Source of the DNA: an uncultured Helcococcus sp. | GTDB lineage: Bacteria > Bacillota > Clostridia > Tissierellales > Peptoniphilaceae | Reading direction: 5' to 3' | Assembly (NCBI GenBank): GCA_937926545.1 | Contig: CALAZW010000067.1 | Location: 1-64,000 of the forward strand | DNA length: 64,000 nt | Shown here: piece after piece, positions 1-10,239 of the stretch | Layout of the letters: the number at the start of each line of letters is the position of its first letter | Position numbering within the stretch: position 1 is the first letter of the stretch | Position numbers and translations under genes: made by a program | Notes under the pieces: model-generated | Told to the model about the DNA's origin: nothing | Database searches by the model: none | The model's input: only the letters and a program-made list of their open reading frames with translations

Positions 1-368
1 CCCAGGTCATAGGCTATTTGTTGTAGCTCACATGAAGTATTTTTATCACAATACAAACAGTCATTGGGATGGTTGGATATTAAAAGCTCCACCACATTTT
101 TTCTAGCCTTAACAGCCTTAGGTGAATGGGTTATAATCTCCATTCCCTCTGTAGCTACAGTATTACAAGAAGTCACCAGCTTATTGCCTTGATTGGCTAT
201 TTCTACCACGCAAATTCTACAAGATCCTGGTGCATTAAAGTAACCAATTTCATGAAGATTTAAGTGGCACAAGGTAGGTATATCTATATTATTTTCCTTA
301 CATATATTATGTATGGTCTGATTGTCCCTTACTTCTATGTCCTTACCATTTAATTTTATATTAATCAT
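1..368 (-). CDS. hndD: NAD(P)H-linked [FeFe] hydrogenase catalytic subunit, N-terminal part (cut by window edge)
   Basis: The reading frame starts at 368 and runs off the window, so only about 122 residues are visible. They form the N-terminal electron-entry region of complex [FeFe] hydrogenases: a plant-type [2Fe-2S] domain with Cys34, Cys50, Cys53 and Cys68, then the His-Cys3 [4Fe-4S] motif His100, Cys104, Cys107, Cys113. The H-cluster domain would lie outside. The start is 9 bases after the NuoF-like gene, and with the NuoE-like gene this gives the usual subunit set of an NADH/ferredoxin-linked bifurcating hydrogenase. NuoG-like proteins share this N-terminus, so the hydrogenase call rests partly on the operon partners. 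Confidence 0.8.
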   Translation of the reverse strand, partial: MINIKLNGKDIEVRDNQTIHNICKENNIDIPTLCHLNLHEIGYFNAPGSCRICVVEIANQGNKLVTSCNTVATEGMEIITHSPKAVKARKNVVELLISNHPNDCLYCDKNTSCELQQIAYDL

Positions 369-377
369 CTCTACCTC

Positions 378-1922
378 CTACTTAACAATAACTGCGCCAA
401 CTGGGCAAGCCTCTAAACATGAGCCACATTTGATACAGGCGTCATTATCTATAAAGTGCCTATGTTTAAGGGTTCCACCTATACACTGAACAGGGCAAAC
501 TCTTGAACACTTGGTACAACCTATACAGGCCTTAGTTATTTCATATTCTATAAGTCCCTTACAAACTCCAGCCCTACAATGTCTATCAAGAATATGTTCA
601 AAATATTCTTCCAAGAAGTAGGTAAGGGTGGATAGAGTCGGATTAGGTGATGATTGGCCTAGACCACAAGCAGATGTGGACTTGATTACATCAGCCAGGT
701 TTTTTATGTCTATTAGGTCTCTTTCTGTTGCCTTACCCATGGATATTTTATCCAGCAATTCATAAAGTCTCTTGTTTCCAATTCTACATGGAGTACACTT
801 ACCGCAGGACTCATCTATGATAAATTCCAGATAGAATTTAACTATATCTATCATACAGGTGTCCTCATCCATTACTATTAGACCACCTGATCCCATCATG
901 GCACCATGTTCTTTTAAGGAGTCAAAGTCAATTTTAACATCTACTAAATCACTTGGTATTACCCCTCCTGAAGGCCCTCCTGTTTGAACGGCCTTTAGGC
1001 TTTTACCATTGGGGATTCCCCCGCCTATATCATAGACAATCTCTCTGAAACTCGTTCCCATAGGAACCTCTATTAAGCCTGTATTTTCAATGTTTCCAAC
1101 CAGGGAGAACACCTTGGTTCCCGGGGATGATTTACTGCCAAAGGACTTAAACCACTTAGGTCCTCTTAAGATAATCTTGGATACATTGGCAAAGGTCTCC
1201 ACGTTATTTATAAGGGTTGGCTTATTGTATAAACCATATTGGGCCGGATAAGGAGGTTTATTTCTAGGTATACCTCTTTTACCTTCTATGGATTCCAATA
1301 GGGCGGTTTCTTCACCACATACAAAAGCTCCAGCCCCCAATCTTATTTTTATATCAAAGTTAAAGTTTGTACCTAATATTTTTTCTCCTAAAAGTCCATA
1401 GGCCTTGGCATCATCAATGGCCTTTTCCAATCTTTGGGAAGCCTTAGGATATTCAGCCCTAATATAAACATAGGCCTCATCTGCCCCTATGGCATAACCA
1501 GCTATAATCATGGACTCTACAACTGAATGTGGGTCGTGTTCTAAAATATACCTGTCCATAAAGGCACCAGGATCCCCCTCATCAGCATTACATACAACAT
1601 ACTTTTTCTTGGAATTGGCATCCTTGGTAAATTTCCACTTCATACCAGTTGGAAAGCCTGCCCCTCCTCTACCTCTCAGGTTGGCTTCTATTAAACTATC
1701 CACTATCTGGTCTCTGGTCATCTCCTTAAGGGCCTTTTCCAGGGCAAAATAACCTGATCTTGCTATGTATTCCTCTATGTTTTCAGGATCAATTATTTCA
1801 CAATTTTCCAAAACAACTCTTTTTTGTTTTTTTATAAAGTCATCTTGATTATTAATTTTTTCTATGTAGTCTTCCTCTTTTTCTGCTAGGACTCTTTCTT
1901 TTATGTCAAGTAAGTTTATCAT
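378..1922 (-). CDS. hndC: NuoF-like flavoprotein subunit of electron-bifurcating hydrogenase
   Basis: This 514-residue subunit oxidises or reduces NAD(P)H at FMN and passes electrons to iron-sulfur clusters. Visible are the FMN/NADH-binding glycine-rich stretch [10 protein letters not shown] (84-93), [10 protein letters not shown] (112-121), the N3-type [4Fe-4S] ligands Cys373, Cys376, Cys379 and Cys419, and two C-terminal ferredoxin-type CxxCxxCxxxC motifs (466-480, 496-506). HndC/HydB proteins usually carry an N-terminal thioredoxin-like [2Fe-2S] domain; here only about 50 non-cysteine-rich residues precede the NuoF core, so that domain is missing. ATG overlaps the stop of the NuoE-like gene (ATGA), indicating translational coupling. 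Confidence 0.9.
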   Translation of the reverse strand: MINLLDIKERVLAEKEEDYIEKINNQDDFIKKQKRVVLENCEIIDPENIEEYIARSGYFALEKALKEMTRDQIVDSLIEANLRGRGGAGFPTGMKWKFTKDANSKKKYVVCNADEGDPGAFMDRYILEHDPHSVVESMIIAGYAIGADEAYVYIRAEYPKASQRLEKAIDDAKAYGLLGEKILGTNFNFDIKIRLGAGAFVCGEETALLESIEGKRGIPRNKPPYPAQYGLYNKPTLINNVETFANVSKIILRGPKWFKSFGSKSSPGTKVFSLVGNIENTGLIEVPMGTSFREIVYDIGGGIPNGKSLKAVQTGGPSGGVIPSDLVDVKIDFDSLKEHGAMMGSGGLIVMDEDTCMIDIVKFYLEFIIDESCGKCTPCRIGNKRLYELLDKISMGKATERDLIDIKNLADVIKSTSACGLGQSSPNPTLSTLTYFLEEYFEHILDRHCRAGVCKGLIEYEITKACIGCTKCSRVCPVQCIGGTLKHRHFIDNDACIKCGSCLEACPVGAVIVK

Positions 1923-2416
1923 GCGACACCTCCATTAAGCTTGGCTACTATTTGGTCTACTTCCTCCAAGCTAACCTTTGGATATAAAACATCATCAATA
2001 ATAACTACTGGAGCTTTTTCACAGTCTCCTATACATCTGGTTGTATCAATGGAATACATGCCATCATCGCTGGTATGGCCATCCTTTATCTGTAATAACT
2101 CTTCAAACCTTTGTAAAATAGCACCAGATCCCTTTACATAACAGGCTGTTCCTAAACAAATTTGTATCTTATGAGTCCCCTTAGGATTAAAGGTAAATTG
2201 GTGGTAAAATGTTGCTATTCCATATAATTCTGATGATGGAATATTAGTCATCTTACTAGTTTCCAATAATACTTCCTTGGGTATGTATCCAAATAAGTCC
2301 TGCATTTTTTGCAGGATAGGCATGGCCATTCCCTTGTCTCCGCTTTCTTTTATGGTATTTACATACTCGTAAAACTCTTCTAGCAATTCTTTATTTTTCT
2401 CGAAATCAAATGTCAT
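1919..2416 (-). CDS. hndA: NuoE-like [2Fe-2S] subunit of electron-bifurcating hydrogenase
   Basis: The protein has 165 residues with the thioredoxin-like [2Fe-2S] fold of NuoE/HndA. The four cluster ligands are seen as CLGTAC (CxxxxC) and CIGDC (CxxxC). It relays electrons between the NuoF-like and hydrogenase subunits. A longer frame opens at a TTG at 2449, but the ATG at 2416 is chosen because AAGGGGG lies four bases upstream of it. It is the first gene of a three-gene operon; a candidate promoter and a cre-like site lie just upstream. Confidence 0.88.
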   Translation of the reverse strand: MTFDFEKNKELLEEFYEYVNTIKESGDKGMAMPILQKMQDLFGYIPKEVLLETSKMTNIPSSELYGIATFYHQFTFNPKGTHKIQICLGTACYVKGSGAILQRFEELLQIKDGHTSDDGMYSIDTTRCIGDCEKAPVVIIDDVLYPKVSLEEVDQIVAKLNGGVA

Positions 2417-2434
2417 AGTTCCCCCTTTCTCATG

Positions 2435-2449
2435 GGCAATCGTTTGCAA
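2435..2449 (-). promoter_or_regulatory. Candidate catabolite-responsive element (cre-like dyad) in the hydrogenase leader
   Basis: The minus strand reads TTGCAAACGATTGCC, matching the cre consensus WTGNAANCGNWNNCW at 14 of 15 positions, with a symmetric GCAA-N4-TTGC core. It lies downstream of the likely -10 and upstream of the ribosome binding site, where a CcpA-type protein could block elongation. Another LacI-family regulator is equally possible. Confidence 0.45.
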
Positions 2450-2496
2450 ACTCCTATAAAAAAAGTACTTTTATTGATAAAAATACTACTAATTTA

Positions 2497-2502
2497 ATTA
2501 TA
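2497..2502 (-). promoter_or_regulatory. Candidate -10 element of hydrogenase operon
   Basis: Minus strand TATAAT, about 80 bases before the NuoE-like start and downstream of the pepF terminator. No convincing -35 is seen at 16-18 bases, so the call is weak. Confidence 0.4.
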
Positions 2503-2572
2503 TAGGACTAGGGAAACCTTTTCACGTTTATTAAATAACTAACCAACTAGCCTCTTAAAATCTTATTTAAAT

Positions 2573-2607
2573 AAAAAAAAGGCGGGAAATCCAATCCCAC
2601 CTTACTT
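2573..2607 (-). terminator. Rho-independent terminator of pepF
   Basis: Minus strand hairpin GGTGGGA / TCCCGCC (one G-T pair) with a 7-base loop, followed by eight T residues, starting a few bases after the pepF stop. Confidence 0.85.
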
Positions 2608-2614
2608 AAATTTT

Positions 2615-4363
2615 CTAAATTAACTTATCTAAATCATCAACCAAGTTTCTAAATACATTTAGAGCTTGATCAACGGTTTCTGGTTTTGACATATCCACGC
2701 CAGCTATCTTTAATTGGTCTATTGGGAAATGTTTTCCACCATCTTTTAAGAATTTCATATAGTTTTCAACAGCATTTTCTTCCTTGGCTAAAACCTTTTG
2801 AGCTAGAACCGTTGAAGCAGTATAGCCTGTAGCATACTTGTAAACATAGAAGTCCCTATAAAAATGAGGTATTCTCATCCACTCATAGGCAATCTCTTCA
2901 TCGGATACCATATGATTTCCAAAGTATTTAACATTTAGATCATAGTAGATCTTATTGAAATCTTCAGCTGTTAAACCTTGTCCATCTTCTACCAGTTTGT
3001 GAACTTCTCTTTCAAATTCTGCAAACATGGTTTGTCTAAATACTGTTGATTTAAAACTGTTGGCATGATGGTCTATTAGGAAAAGTCTTTCTTCCTTAGA
3101 CTCTGCCCTTTCCATCATATAGTCTAAAAGTAGGTTTTCATTGAAGGTTGACGCTACTTCTGCTGCAAAGATAGTATAACTTGACTCTAAAAAGTCATTG
3201 TTTTTTCTAGACATATAGCTGTGCATAGAGTGACCCATCTCATGGGCTAAAGTAAATACTGAATCCAAGGTTCCATTAAAGTTCATGGAAACAAATGGAT
3301 AAGAATCATAGGAACCAGCTGAATAAGCCCCTCCCCTTTTTCCTTCTCTTGGGTATACATCAATCCATCTATCTTCAAAGGCTGTCTTATATATTTCTTG
3401 GTATTCTTTTCCTAGAGGTGCAACTGATGCTATACAAAGTTCCTTGGCCTCTTCAAAGCTATAGGTCTTTTCAAAACCTGTATCTATAGGCATATAAACA
3501 TCATACATGTGTTGTTCTTCCAAGCCTAGAGATCTTTTCTTTATACCATAGTATTTGTCCATAATATCCAAGTTATTGTGGATACTATCTATTAGAGCAT
3601 CGTAAACTTTTTCATCCACATCATCATTGTATAGTTCCATATGTCTTACTGACTTATAGCCCTTTAACTTGGCATAAATAGCCTTGGTATTTAGGTTTGA
3701 ATAGTAGGCCTTGGCAATGGTATTGGCATAGCTATTATAGGTTCCATAGAATTTTTCAAAAACTTCCTTTCTAAGTTCCCTATCTTCATGCATTTGGAAC
3801 TTAACAAAGTTAGCTCCTGTTAATTTTTCCCCTTCTAATTTATCAATTTCTGGGAAGGTCATATCTGCATTGGTCAAGAAATAATAAATTTCTTGGGCTG
3901 TACTTGCACTAGGTGCTAGGGAAGACATGATAAATTCTTCCTTTTCACTCAAGGTATGAGGTTTGAATCTCAATATTTTTTCTATGGTTGAATGATATTT
4001 CTTTAGGTCTTCTCTTTCCATTAAAGCTTTTGTTTCATCTTCTGATAAAGATAAAATAAAGGGAGTAAGAAAGGCTGTCTTTGAACTGTGCTCCACAGCT
4101 AAAGTGCTATTTTCCATATCCATTTTTTGATATTTTGAAACTCTAGAGTCTTCATCTTTTCTCATGAAAGAATAAACCATAACATTGGTAAGAGTTCTTT
4201 CAGATCTTTCTATAGCTTCTAATAATTCTTTTATATTGTCTAAAGGATTTTCCTTTAATTTTTCTATAAGGTCTAAATCCTTTTTTACAGCTTGTCTATC
4301 TTTTTCAATTAAAGAGTCATTTTCATACATTGACTCTAAATTCCATGTGTACTTTTTATCCAT
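2615..4363 (-). CDS. pepF: Oligoendopeptidase F (M3 zinc metallopeptidase)
   Basis: A 582-residue cytosolic metallopeptidase of the M3B/PepF family that cleaves short peptides. The zinc site is visible as HEMGH (374-378), with the third ligand expected at Glu402 in the AEVAS segment. Length is typical for the family (about 600). The start at 4363 follows the stop of the response regulator by only 9 bases, so the two are probably cotranscribed, and a terminator follows the gene. No signal peptide is seen. It probably recycles peptides taken up or produced by this amino-acid-using anaerobe (inference). Confidence 0.95.
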   Translation of the reverse strand: MDKKYTWNLESMYENDSLIEKDRQAVKKDLDLIEKLKENPLDNIKELLEAIERSERTLTNVMVYSFMRKDEDSRVSKYQKMDMENSTLAVEHSSKTAFLTPFILSLSEDETKALMEREDLKKYHSTIEKILRFKPHTLSEKEEFIMSSLAPSASTAQEIYYFLTNADMTFPEIDKLEGEKLTGANFVKFQMHEDRELRKEVFEKFYGTYNSYANTIAKAYYSNLNTKAIYAKLKGYKSVRHMELYNDDVDEKVYDALIDSIHNNLDIMDKYYGIKKRSLGLEEQHMYDVYMPIDTGFEKTYSFEEAKELCIASVAPLGKEYQEIYKTAFEDRWIDVYPREGKRGGAYSAGSYDSYPFVSMNFNGTLDSVFTLAHEMGHSMHSYMSRKNNDFLESSYTIFAAEVASTFNENLLLDYMMERAESKEERLFLIDHHANSFKSTVFRQTMFAEFEREVHKLVEDGQGLTAEDFNKIYYDLNVKYFGNHMVSDEEIAYEWMRIPHFYRDFYVYKYATGYTASTVLAQKVLAKEENAVENYMKFLKDGGKHFPIDQLKIAGVDMSKPETVDQALNVFRNLVDDLDKLI

Positions 4364-4372
4364 TATATCTCC

Positions 4373-5086
4373 TTACTTAACATCAACATTGTCATCATAA
4401 AAATATCCCTCTCCCCATCTAGTTTGGATATATTTATCAGTTTCTGTAGATTCTAATTTTTCTCTAAGTCTTCTTATATGAACATCCACTGTCCTTATAT
4501 TAGACTCGTCTATGCCTTGCCATAATTCATCAGCCAAGTTCTGCCTCGTAAACACCTTACTTTTATTGGAAACCAAGATATAAAGCAAGTCAAACTCTTT
4601 TCCTGTAAGATCAAGCTCTGTACCATTTATGGTAACCTTTCTTCCCAAGATATTAAACTCAAACAAATCCTTAGTAAATGAATTGGTATTGGCATCCTTT
4701 ATTACAGGTGCCTCCACACTGGTCTTACTTCTTCTAAGGACTGCTCTCATACGGGCCTTTAATTCTAACAAATCAAAAGGTACTACAATATAGTCATCGC
4801 AGCCATATTCAAGCGCAAGAATCTTTTCTCTTATTTCATCAATTGATGAAACCATTATAGTTGGGATATCCTTGATTTCATTCATCATTTTTTTCAAATC
4901 AAGTCCTGTCCCGTCTCGATAAACCATGTCTAATATAACTAGGTCATAATCATTATTAGCGAATTTATCAATACCTTCCTTTACCCCATTTGCAGCTGTA
5001 ATCGTGTAATCTTCACTCTTAAAACTGTAAATAAAATTCTCAACAAAATCCTCATCTGAATTTACCAGTAATAATTTCGTAGTCAT
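4373..5086 (-). CDS. OmpR-family response regulator with atypical receiver domain
   Basis: The 237-residue protein has an N-terminal receiver domain (about 1-120) and a C-terminal winged-helix DNA-binding domain (about 140-235) with the usual RTVDVHIRRLR recognition segment. The phosphoacceptor Asp53 and Ser80 (normally Thr/Ser) are present. Two otherwise near-invariant features are altered: the switch lysine of the KPF motif is Val102 (VVPF), and the acidic pair after strand 1 reads Val8-Asn9-Ser10-Asp11. Magnesium binding and phosphotransfer should be weakened. No histidine kinase gene is adjacent; the partner gene downstream is pepF. Function as an orphan, perhaps phosphorylation-independent, regulator is inference. 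Confidence 0.88.
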   Translation of the reverse strand: MTTKLLLVNSDEDFVENFIYSFKSEDYTITAANGVKEGIDKFANNDYDLVILDMVYRDGTGLDLKKMMNEIKDIPTIMVSSIDEIREKILALEYGCDDYIVVPFDLLELKARMRAVLRRSKTSVEAPVIKDANTNSFTKDLFEFNILGRKVTINGTELDLTGKEFDLLYILVSNKSKVFTRQNLADELWQGIDESNIRTVDVHIRRLREKLESTETDKYIQTRWGEGYFYDDNVDVK

Positions 5087-5182
5087 ATCTTCTCCTCATC
5101 CTAATTATTAAGATAATTTAATTAATTATTATATAGTATAGCATATTTGAGATGATATTTAAAACCTGTATGCTTTAAAAAA

Positions 5183-5200
5183 AAGGGCTAAATAGCCCTT
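5183..5200 (-). terminator. Rho-independent terminator of groESL
   Basis: Hairpin AAGGGCT / AGCCCTT with a 4-base loop and a run of T on the minus strand, immediately after the groEL stop. Confidence 0.88.
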
Positions 5201-5204
5201 TTCC

Positions 5205-7111
<1,907 letters not shown>

Positions 7112-7125
7112 ATTATACCTCCTTG

Positions 7126-7152
7126 TTATCACTCGCACTCATTGAGTGCTAA
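7126..7152 (-). promoter_or_regulatory. CIRCE operator (HrcA binding site) of groESL
   Basis: Minus strand reads TTAGCACTC, nine bases, then GAGTGATAA: the CIRCE inverted repeat with one mismatch in the second arm. It lies between promoter and groES start. A second CIRCE copy precedes hrcA. Confidence 0.95.
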
Positions 7153-7162
7153 TACAATTTAT

Positions 7163-7191
7163 ATTATAACCCTTGACTTTTTACTTGTCAA
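7163..7191 (-). promoter_or_regulatory. Sigma-A promoter of groESL
   Basis: Minus strand has TTGACA (7186-7191), exactly 17 bases, then TATAAT (7163-7168), a perfect consensus, directly upstream of CIRCE. Confidence 0.93.
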
Positions 7192-7196
7192 GGGTT
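7168..7196. repeat. Perfect 10-bp inverted repeat across the groESL -35 and spacer
   Basis: AACCCTTGAC (7168-7177) and GTCAAGGGTT (7187-7196) are exact reverse complements separated by 9 bases. The dyad covers the -35 hexamer and spacer of the groESL promoter and begins 4 bases after the stop of the upstream glycosylase gene. With no T-run after it, it may be a weak terminator hairpin for that gene or a second operator. Confidence 0.8.
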
Positions 7197-7200
7197 CTTC

Positions 7201-8100
7201 CTACTTACCAATGGCATTTTCCCTGGCATAGTAGAATAAATATTGTTGGGCATAGCCCTTGTTTACACCAAATATTTCATCTGCATAGCTGTCTATTTCC
7301 TTGTTTTTTATTTCCCTACCTATATAAAGAGTCTCCATAAGCCTTTTTACCCATACATCTATAGGGAAGGTTTCGCCCCTATCATAGGCAAATAAAAGGA
7401 TGCAGGCTGCCACCTTGGGACCTACCCCTTCCAACTTAATTAGCTCACTTCTTAACTTTTCATCTGAAAGACTTTCAAATCCATCCAGATCAAAGTCCTT
7501 ATTATATATGGCCTTGGATGTGTTAACTATTCTTTCATTTCTAAAGCCCACCCTGGTAACTTCCTTTACCTCTAAAGGATCTGCATCCTTTAATTGACCT
7601 GGACTTGGAAAACTATAGTAGTCTTTTCCCTTATAGTTTTCTATAAAGTCTCCATATTGTTGGGCCAAAAGATCTACTGATTTTTTAATCCTAGGTATTT
7701 GGTTGTTGGCCGATATTATAAAGGATATGATGGTTTCAAACCTATCCTGGTTTAGTATTCTAATACCATAACCAAAATCCATGGCTTCTTTTAAACTATC
7801 GTTTAGGCCGAAGGCCTTGGTCTTTCTTAAATCATTCTTTATTTGATCATAGTCCTTATCCAAATCAAAATAAGGATGCCAAATCTTTCTAAAGTCATCT
7901 TCACTGGTATTGTAGGCTAGAAGGTCCTCACCCTCCATAAAAAATTCAACCACCCTGCCAAAGGCTACAACAATGTAGCTTTCTTCTTCGGTTTTTTCCC
8001 ATCTAAAGGCCTGACCACATTCAAAAATATGGGTCAAATTAAAATTTTTTAAGCCTACTATCCTAATACCACCTTCTATATTTTCTATCTTATATTCCAT
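7201..8100 (-). CDS. ogg: 8-oxoguanine DNA glycosylase/AP lyase (OGG1 type)
   Basis: A 299-residue base-excision repair enzyme that removes 8-oxoguanine and nicks the abasic site. The helix-hairpin-helix-GPD fold is clear: ANNQIPRI (131-138) corresponds to the OGG1 SNNNIARI segment, EGVGPKVAACILLF (224-237) contains the catalytic Lys229, and PIDVWVKR (246-253) the catalytic Asp248. The N-terminal domain (FECGQAFRW, 26-34) matches the OGG1/AlkA-like N-domain. It sits between the sortase gene (9-base gap) and the groESL promoter. Confidence 0.92.
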   Translation of the reverse strand: MEYKIENIEGGIRIVGLKNFNLTHIFECGQAFRWEKTEEESYIVVAFGRVVEFFMEGEDLLAYNTSEDDFRKIWHPYFDLDKDYDQIKNDLRKTKAFGLNDSLKEAMDFGYGIRILNQDRFETIISFIISANNQIPRIKKSVDLLAQQYGDFIENYKGKDYYSFPSPGQLKDADPLEVKEVTRVGFRNERIVNTSKAIYNKDFDLDGFESLSDEKLRSELIKLEGVGPKVAACILLFAYDRGETFPIDVWVKRLMETLYIGREIKNKEIDSYADEIFGVNKGYAQQYLFYYARENAIGK

Positions 8101-8109
8101 TTTTACTCC

Positions 8110-8901
8110 TTACAAGGACCATTCAACTAAGATGGCAACCACTGCAAATCTTCCCATATCGGTAACATTATCGCAGGTAGATAGGGTTATTATCCTATCC
8201 GTAGTTTTAAAGTCCTCTTTATAATTAAAATCTATATCTGAATCTTTTTTCATGTCTTCCAGGTAATTTAACCAGGTCTTATCATCCATGTTTAAGTTTC
8301 TATACTCGTAATTGGCATGGGTGAAAAAGGCTGAAATAACCCTATATTTATAAAAGCCATTTTCCGTTATTATTTCTATGAAATGGTTGTCCTTAGACGC
8401 CACATAGTCCGGATCACTTAACTTTAAAATCGGTGCAAACATCTGGGCATAGTCCCCTATGGCATTGCTCATATTGTGACCATATAAAACAGTGTTCATA
8501 TCGGTAAAGTTGGGATTATTTTGTTCTTCAAGAAAAATAGTTCCAGCCAGACTATATTCCCTATCAAGGCCACGCCTTAGATAGTAGTCATTGTCCTTAT
8601 AGACTACCGGATAATCTATGCTAGTATCCTCCATGCTGATATAAGCTACTATATCCTCATTTTTTCTTTGCAGGGCCTTGATTATCTTTTCCGCCCTTTC
8701 CCTGTCACTTAGCTTTTCTTCTTCCTTTGCCTCAATTTCCTCTTCCTTAATGGCCACTACAATTTCCTTGGTTTCATCAAATTTTTGCTGGGCCTTATAT
8801 CTATCGTAGTAGTAGCTTCCTATTTGATAGCCACTATATATAATAACCACTAAAAGAACCAGTTGAACAATTCTTAAAATCCACTTCTTAATAGTATCCA
8901 C
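8110..8901 (-). CDS. srtB: Class B sortase
   Basis: A 263-residue membrane-anchored transpeptidase that joins sorting-signal proteins to the cell wall. One N-terminal membrane segment (about 8-29) is followed by a charged, Glu/Lys-rich linker (40-70) and the sortase domain. The triad is visible: His142 in LYGHNM, Cys243 in TLSTC, and Arg251. AAGGAG lies 8 bases before the ATG. No sorting-signal substrate or pilin gene occurs in the window, so the substrate is unknown. It is divergent from mglB. Confidence 0.93.
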   Translation of the reverse strand: MDTIKKWILRIVQLVLLVVIIYSGYQIGSYYYDRYKAQQKFDETKEIVVAIKEEEIEAKEEEKLSDRERAEKIIKALQRKNEDIVAYISMEDTSIDYPVVYKDNDYYLRRGLDREYSLAGTIFLEEQNNPNFTDMNTVLYGHNMSNAIGDYAQMFAPILKLSDPDYVASKDNHFIEIITENGFYKYRVISAFFTHANYEYRNLNMDDKTWLNYLEDMKKDSDIDFNYKEDFKTTDRIITLSTCDNVTDMGRFAVVAILVEWSL

Positions 8902-9021
8902 TCCTTCCTTGTATATAGATATGTCTATTATATCATTAAATGGTCAAATAATTAATTATATTAATATATTGACTTTATTTGAAAAGGAAATCATTAAATA
9001 AGCAATTACCTATGGTTATTT

Positions 9022-9050
9022 TTGACTAAAATGTAAAATTCTTATATAAT
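9022..9050 (+). promoter_or_regulatory. Sigma-A promoter of mglB
   Basis: TTGACT (9022-9027), 17 bases, TATAAT (9045-9050). The mglB start is about 25 bases downstream of the expected transcription start, with AAAGGAGG before the ATG. Confidence 0.88.
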
Positions 9051-9080
9051 TTAATTGATTAAATATTAAAGGAGGATTTT

Positions 9081-10163
9081 ATGAAAAAATTCAAAAAAAC
9101 GTTAGCTTTATTGCTAGCATTAGTAATGGTGTTTTCACTAGCAGCTTGTGGAAACAAGGGTGAAACAGAAAAACCAGAAGAAAAACCTGGCGAAACTGAA
9201 AAGCCTGAAGGTGAAAAACCAGAAGAAGCTGGCGAAACTAAAAAAGTTGGAGTTTTAATTTACAACGGTGCTGATACTTACATCGCTACAGTTAGACAAG
9301 CTTTAGAAGAAATCGCATCAAAAGACGACTCAATCGAATTTGAATTCGTTGATGGGGAAAACAACCAAGGAACTCAAACTAACCAATTGGACGCTTTAAT
9401 AGCTAAAGAAGTTGACGGACTTTTAGTTAATATAGTTGACTTTAAGGCAGCTCCTCAAGTTATTGATACCATTAAAAAATCAGAAATACCTACAGTATTC
9501 TTCAACAGAGATATGACTGAAGATTTAGCTGAAGAAGATACAGAAAAAATGATCTTCGTTGGTACTGATGCACCTCAAGCAGGAGTTATGCAAGGGGAAA
9601 TGGCTAAGGAACTTTGGGAAGCTAAAAAAGACACTGTTGACAGAAATGGCGACGGTAAAATCCAATACGTTATGTTACACGGTGGTTTAGACAACGCTGA
9701 AGCAGTAGCAAGAACTGAAGAATCAATTAAGGTTCTTACTGACGCTGGTATCGAAGTTGAAGAAATCGGTCTACAAGTAGCAGAATGGGATACAGCAAAA
9801 GCTAAGGAAGCTGTAGATGCTTGGATGTCAAAAGATGGCGATAACATTGAAATGATTTTTGCCAACAACGACGGTATGGCTCTAGGTGCTTTAGCAGCAG
9901 TTCAAGCTCTAGGTTACAACCAAGATGACGAAGCTAAGTACATTCCTATCTACGGCGTTGACGCTACAAACGAAGCTTTAGACAAAATCGAAAAAGGCCA
10001 ATTAGAAGGTACAGTTAAACAAGATAACGTTGCTATGGCAGAATCTGTTACAGCACTTATCAAAAATAAAATGGCTGAAAAAGATTGGTTAGACGGAACT
10101 GATTACGAATTATTCGAAGATAAGAAATCTGTTCGTATCGATTACGCTAAAATTACTAAATAG
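9081..10163 (+). CDS. mglB: Galactose/methyl-galactoside ABC transporter substrate-binding lipoprotein
   Basis: A 360-residue periplasmic-binding-protein homologue tethered to the membrane. The signal peptide ends in a lipobox with Cys23 (SLAAC), followed by a Glu/Lys/Pro-rich linker (24-53) that spaces the domain from the membrane. The type I sugar-binding fold includes an MglB-like EF-hand loop, DRNGDGKIQ. Codon choice is rich in C-ending codons (AAC, GAC, TAC, ATC) compared with neighbours, which suggests high expression. A hairpin with a T-run follows, so mglB mRNA probably exceeds mglA-mglC. First gene of the galactose operon. Confidence 0.93.
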   Translation: MKKFKKTLALLLALVMVFSLAACGNKGETEKPEEKPGETEKPEGEKPEEAGETKKVGVLIYNGADTYIATVRQALEEIASKDDSIEFEFVDGENNQGTQTNQLDALIAKEVDGLLVNIVDFKAAPQVIDTIKKSEIPTVFFNRDMTEDLAEEDTEKMIFVGTDAPQAGVMQGEMAKELWEAKKDTVDRNGDGKIQYVMLHGGLDNAEAVARTEESIKVLTDAGIEVEEIGLQVAEWDTAKAKEAVDAWMSKDGDNIEMIFANNDGMALGALAAVQALGYNQDDEAKYIPIYGVDATNEALDKIEKGQLEGTVKQDNVAMAESVTALIKNKMAEKDWLDGTDYELFEDKKSVRIDYAKITK

Positions 10164-10182
10164 TAAGAATAAAATAATGAGG

Positions 10183-10215
10183 AATAAGCACACATTAAGC
10201 GTGTGCTTATTTTTC
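10183..10215 (+). terminator. Intercistronic hairpin between mglB and mglA (partial terminator)
   Basis: AATAAGCACAC (10183-10193) pairs perfectly with GTGTGCTTATT (10201-10211) over a 7-base loop, followed by a short T-run. In binding-protein transport operons such hairpins limit readthrough and protect the upstream message. Confidence 0.8.
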
Positions 10216-10239
10216 TAAAATTAGAAATGAGTGGTGGTT

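Noticed and set aside
8902..8975. A TTGACC and TATAAT pair as the srtB promoter
   Set aside because: Spacing is only 9 bases, so I could not support a standard promoter; no feature is listed.
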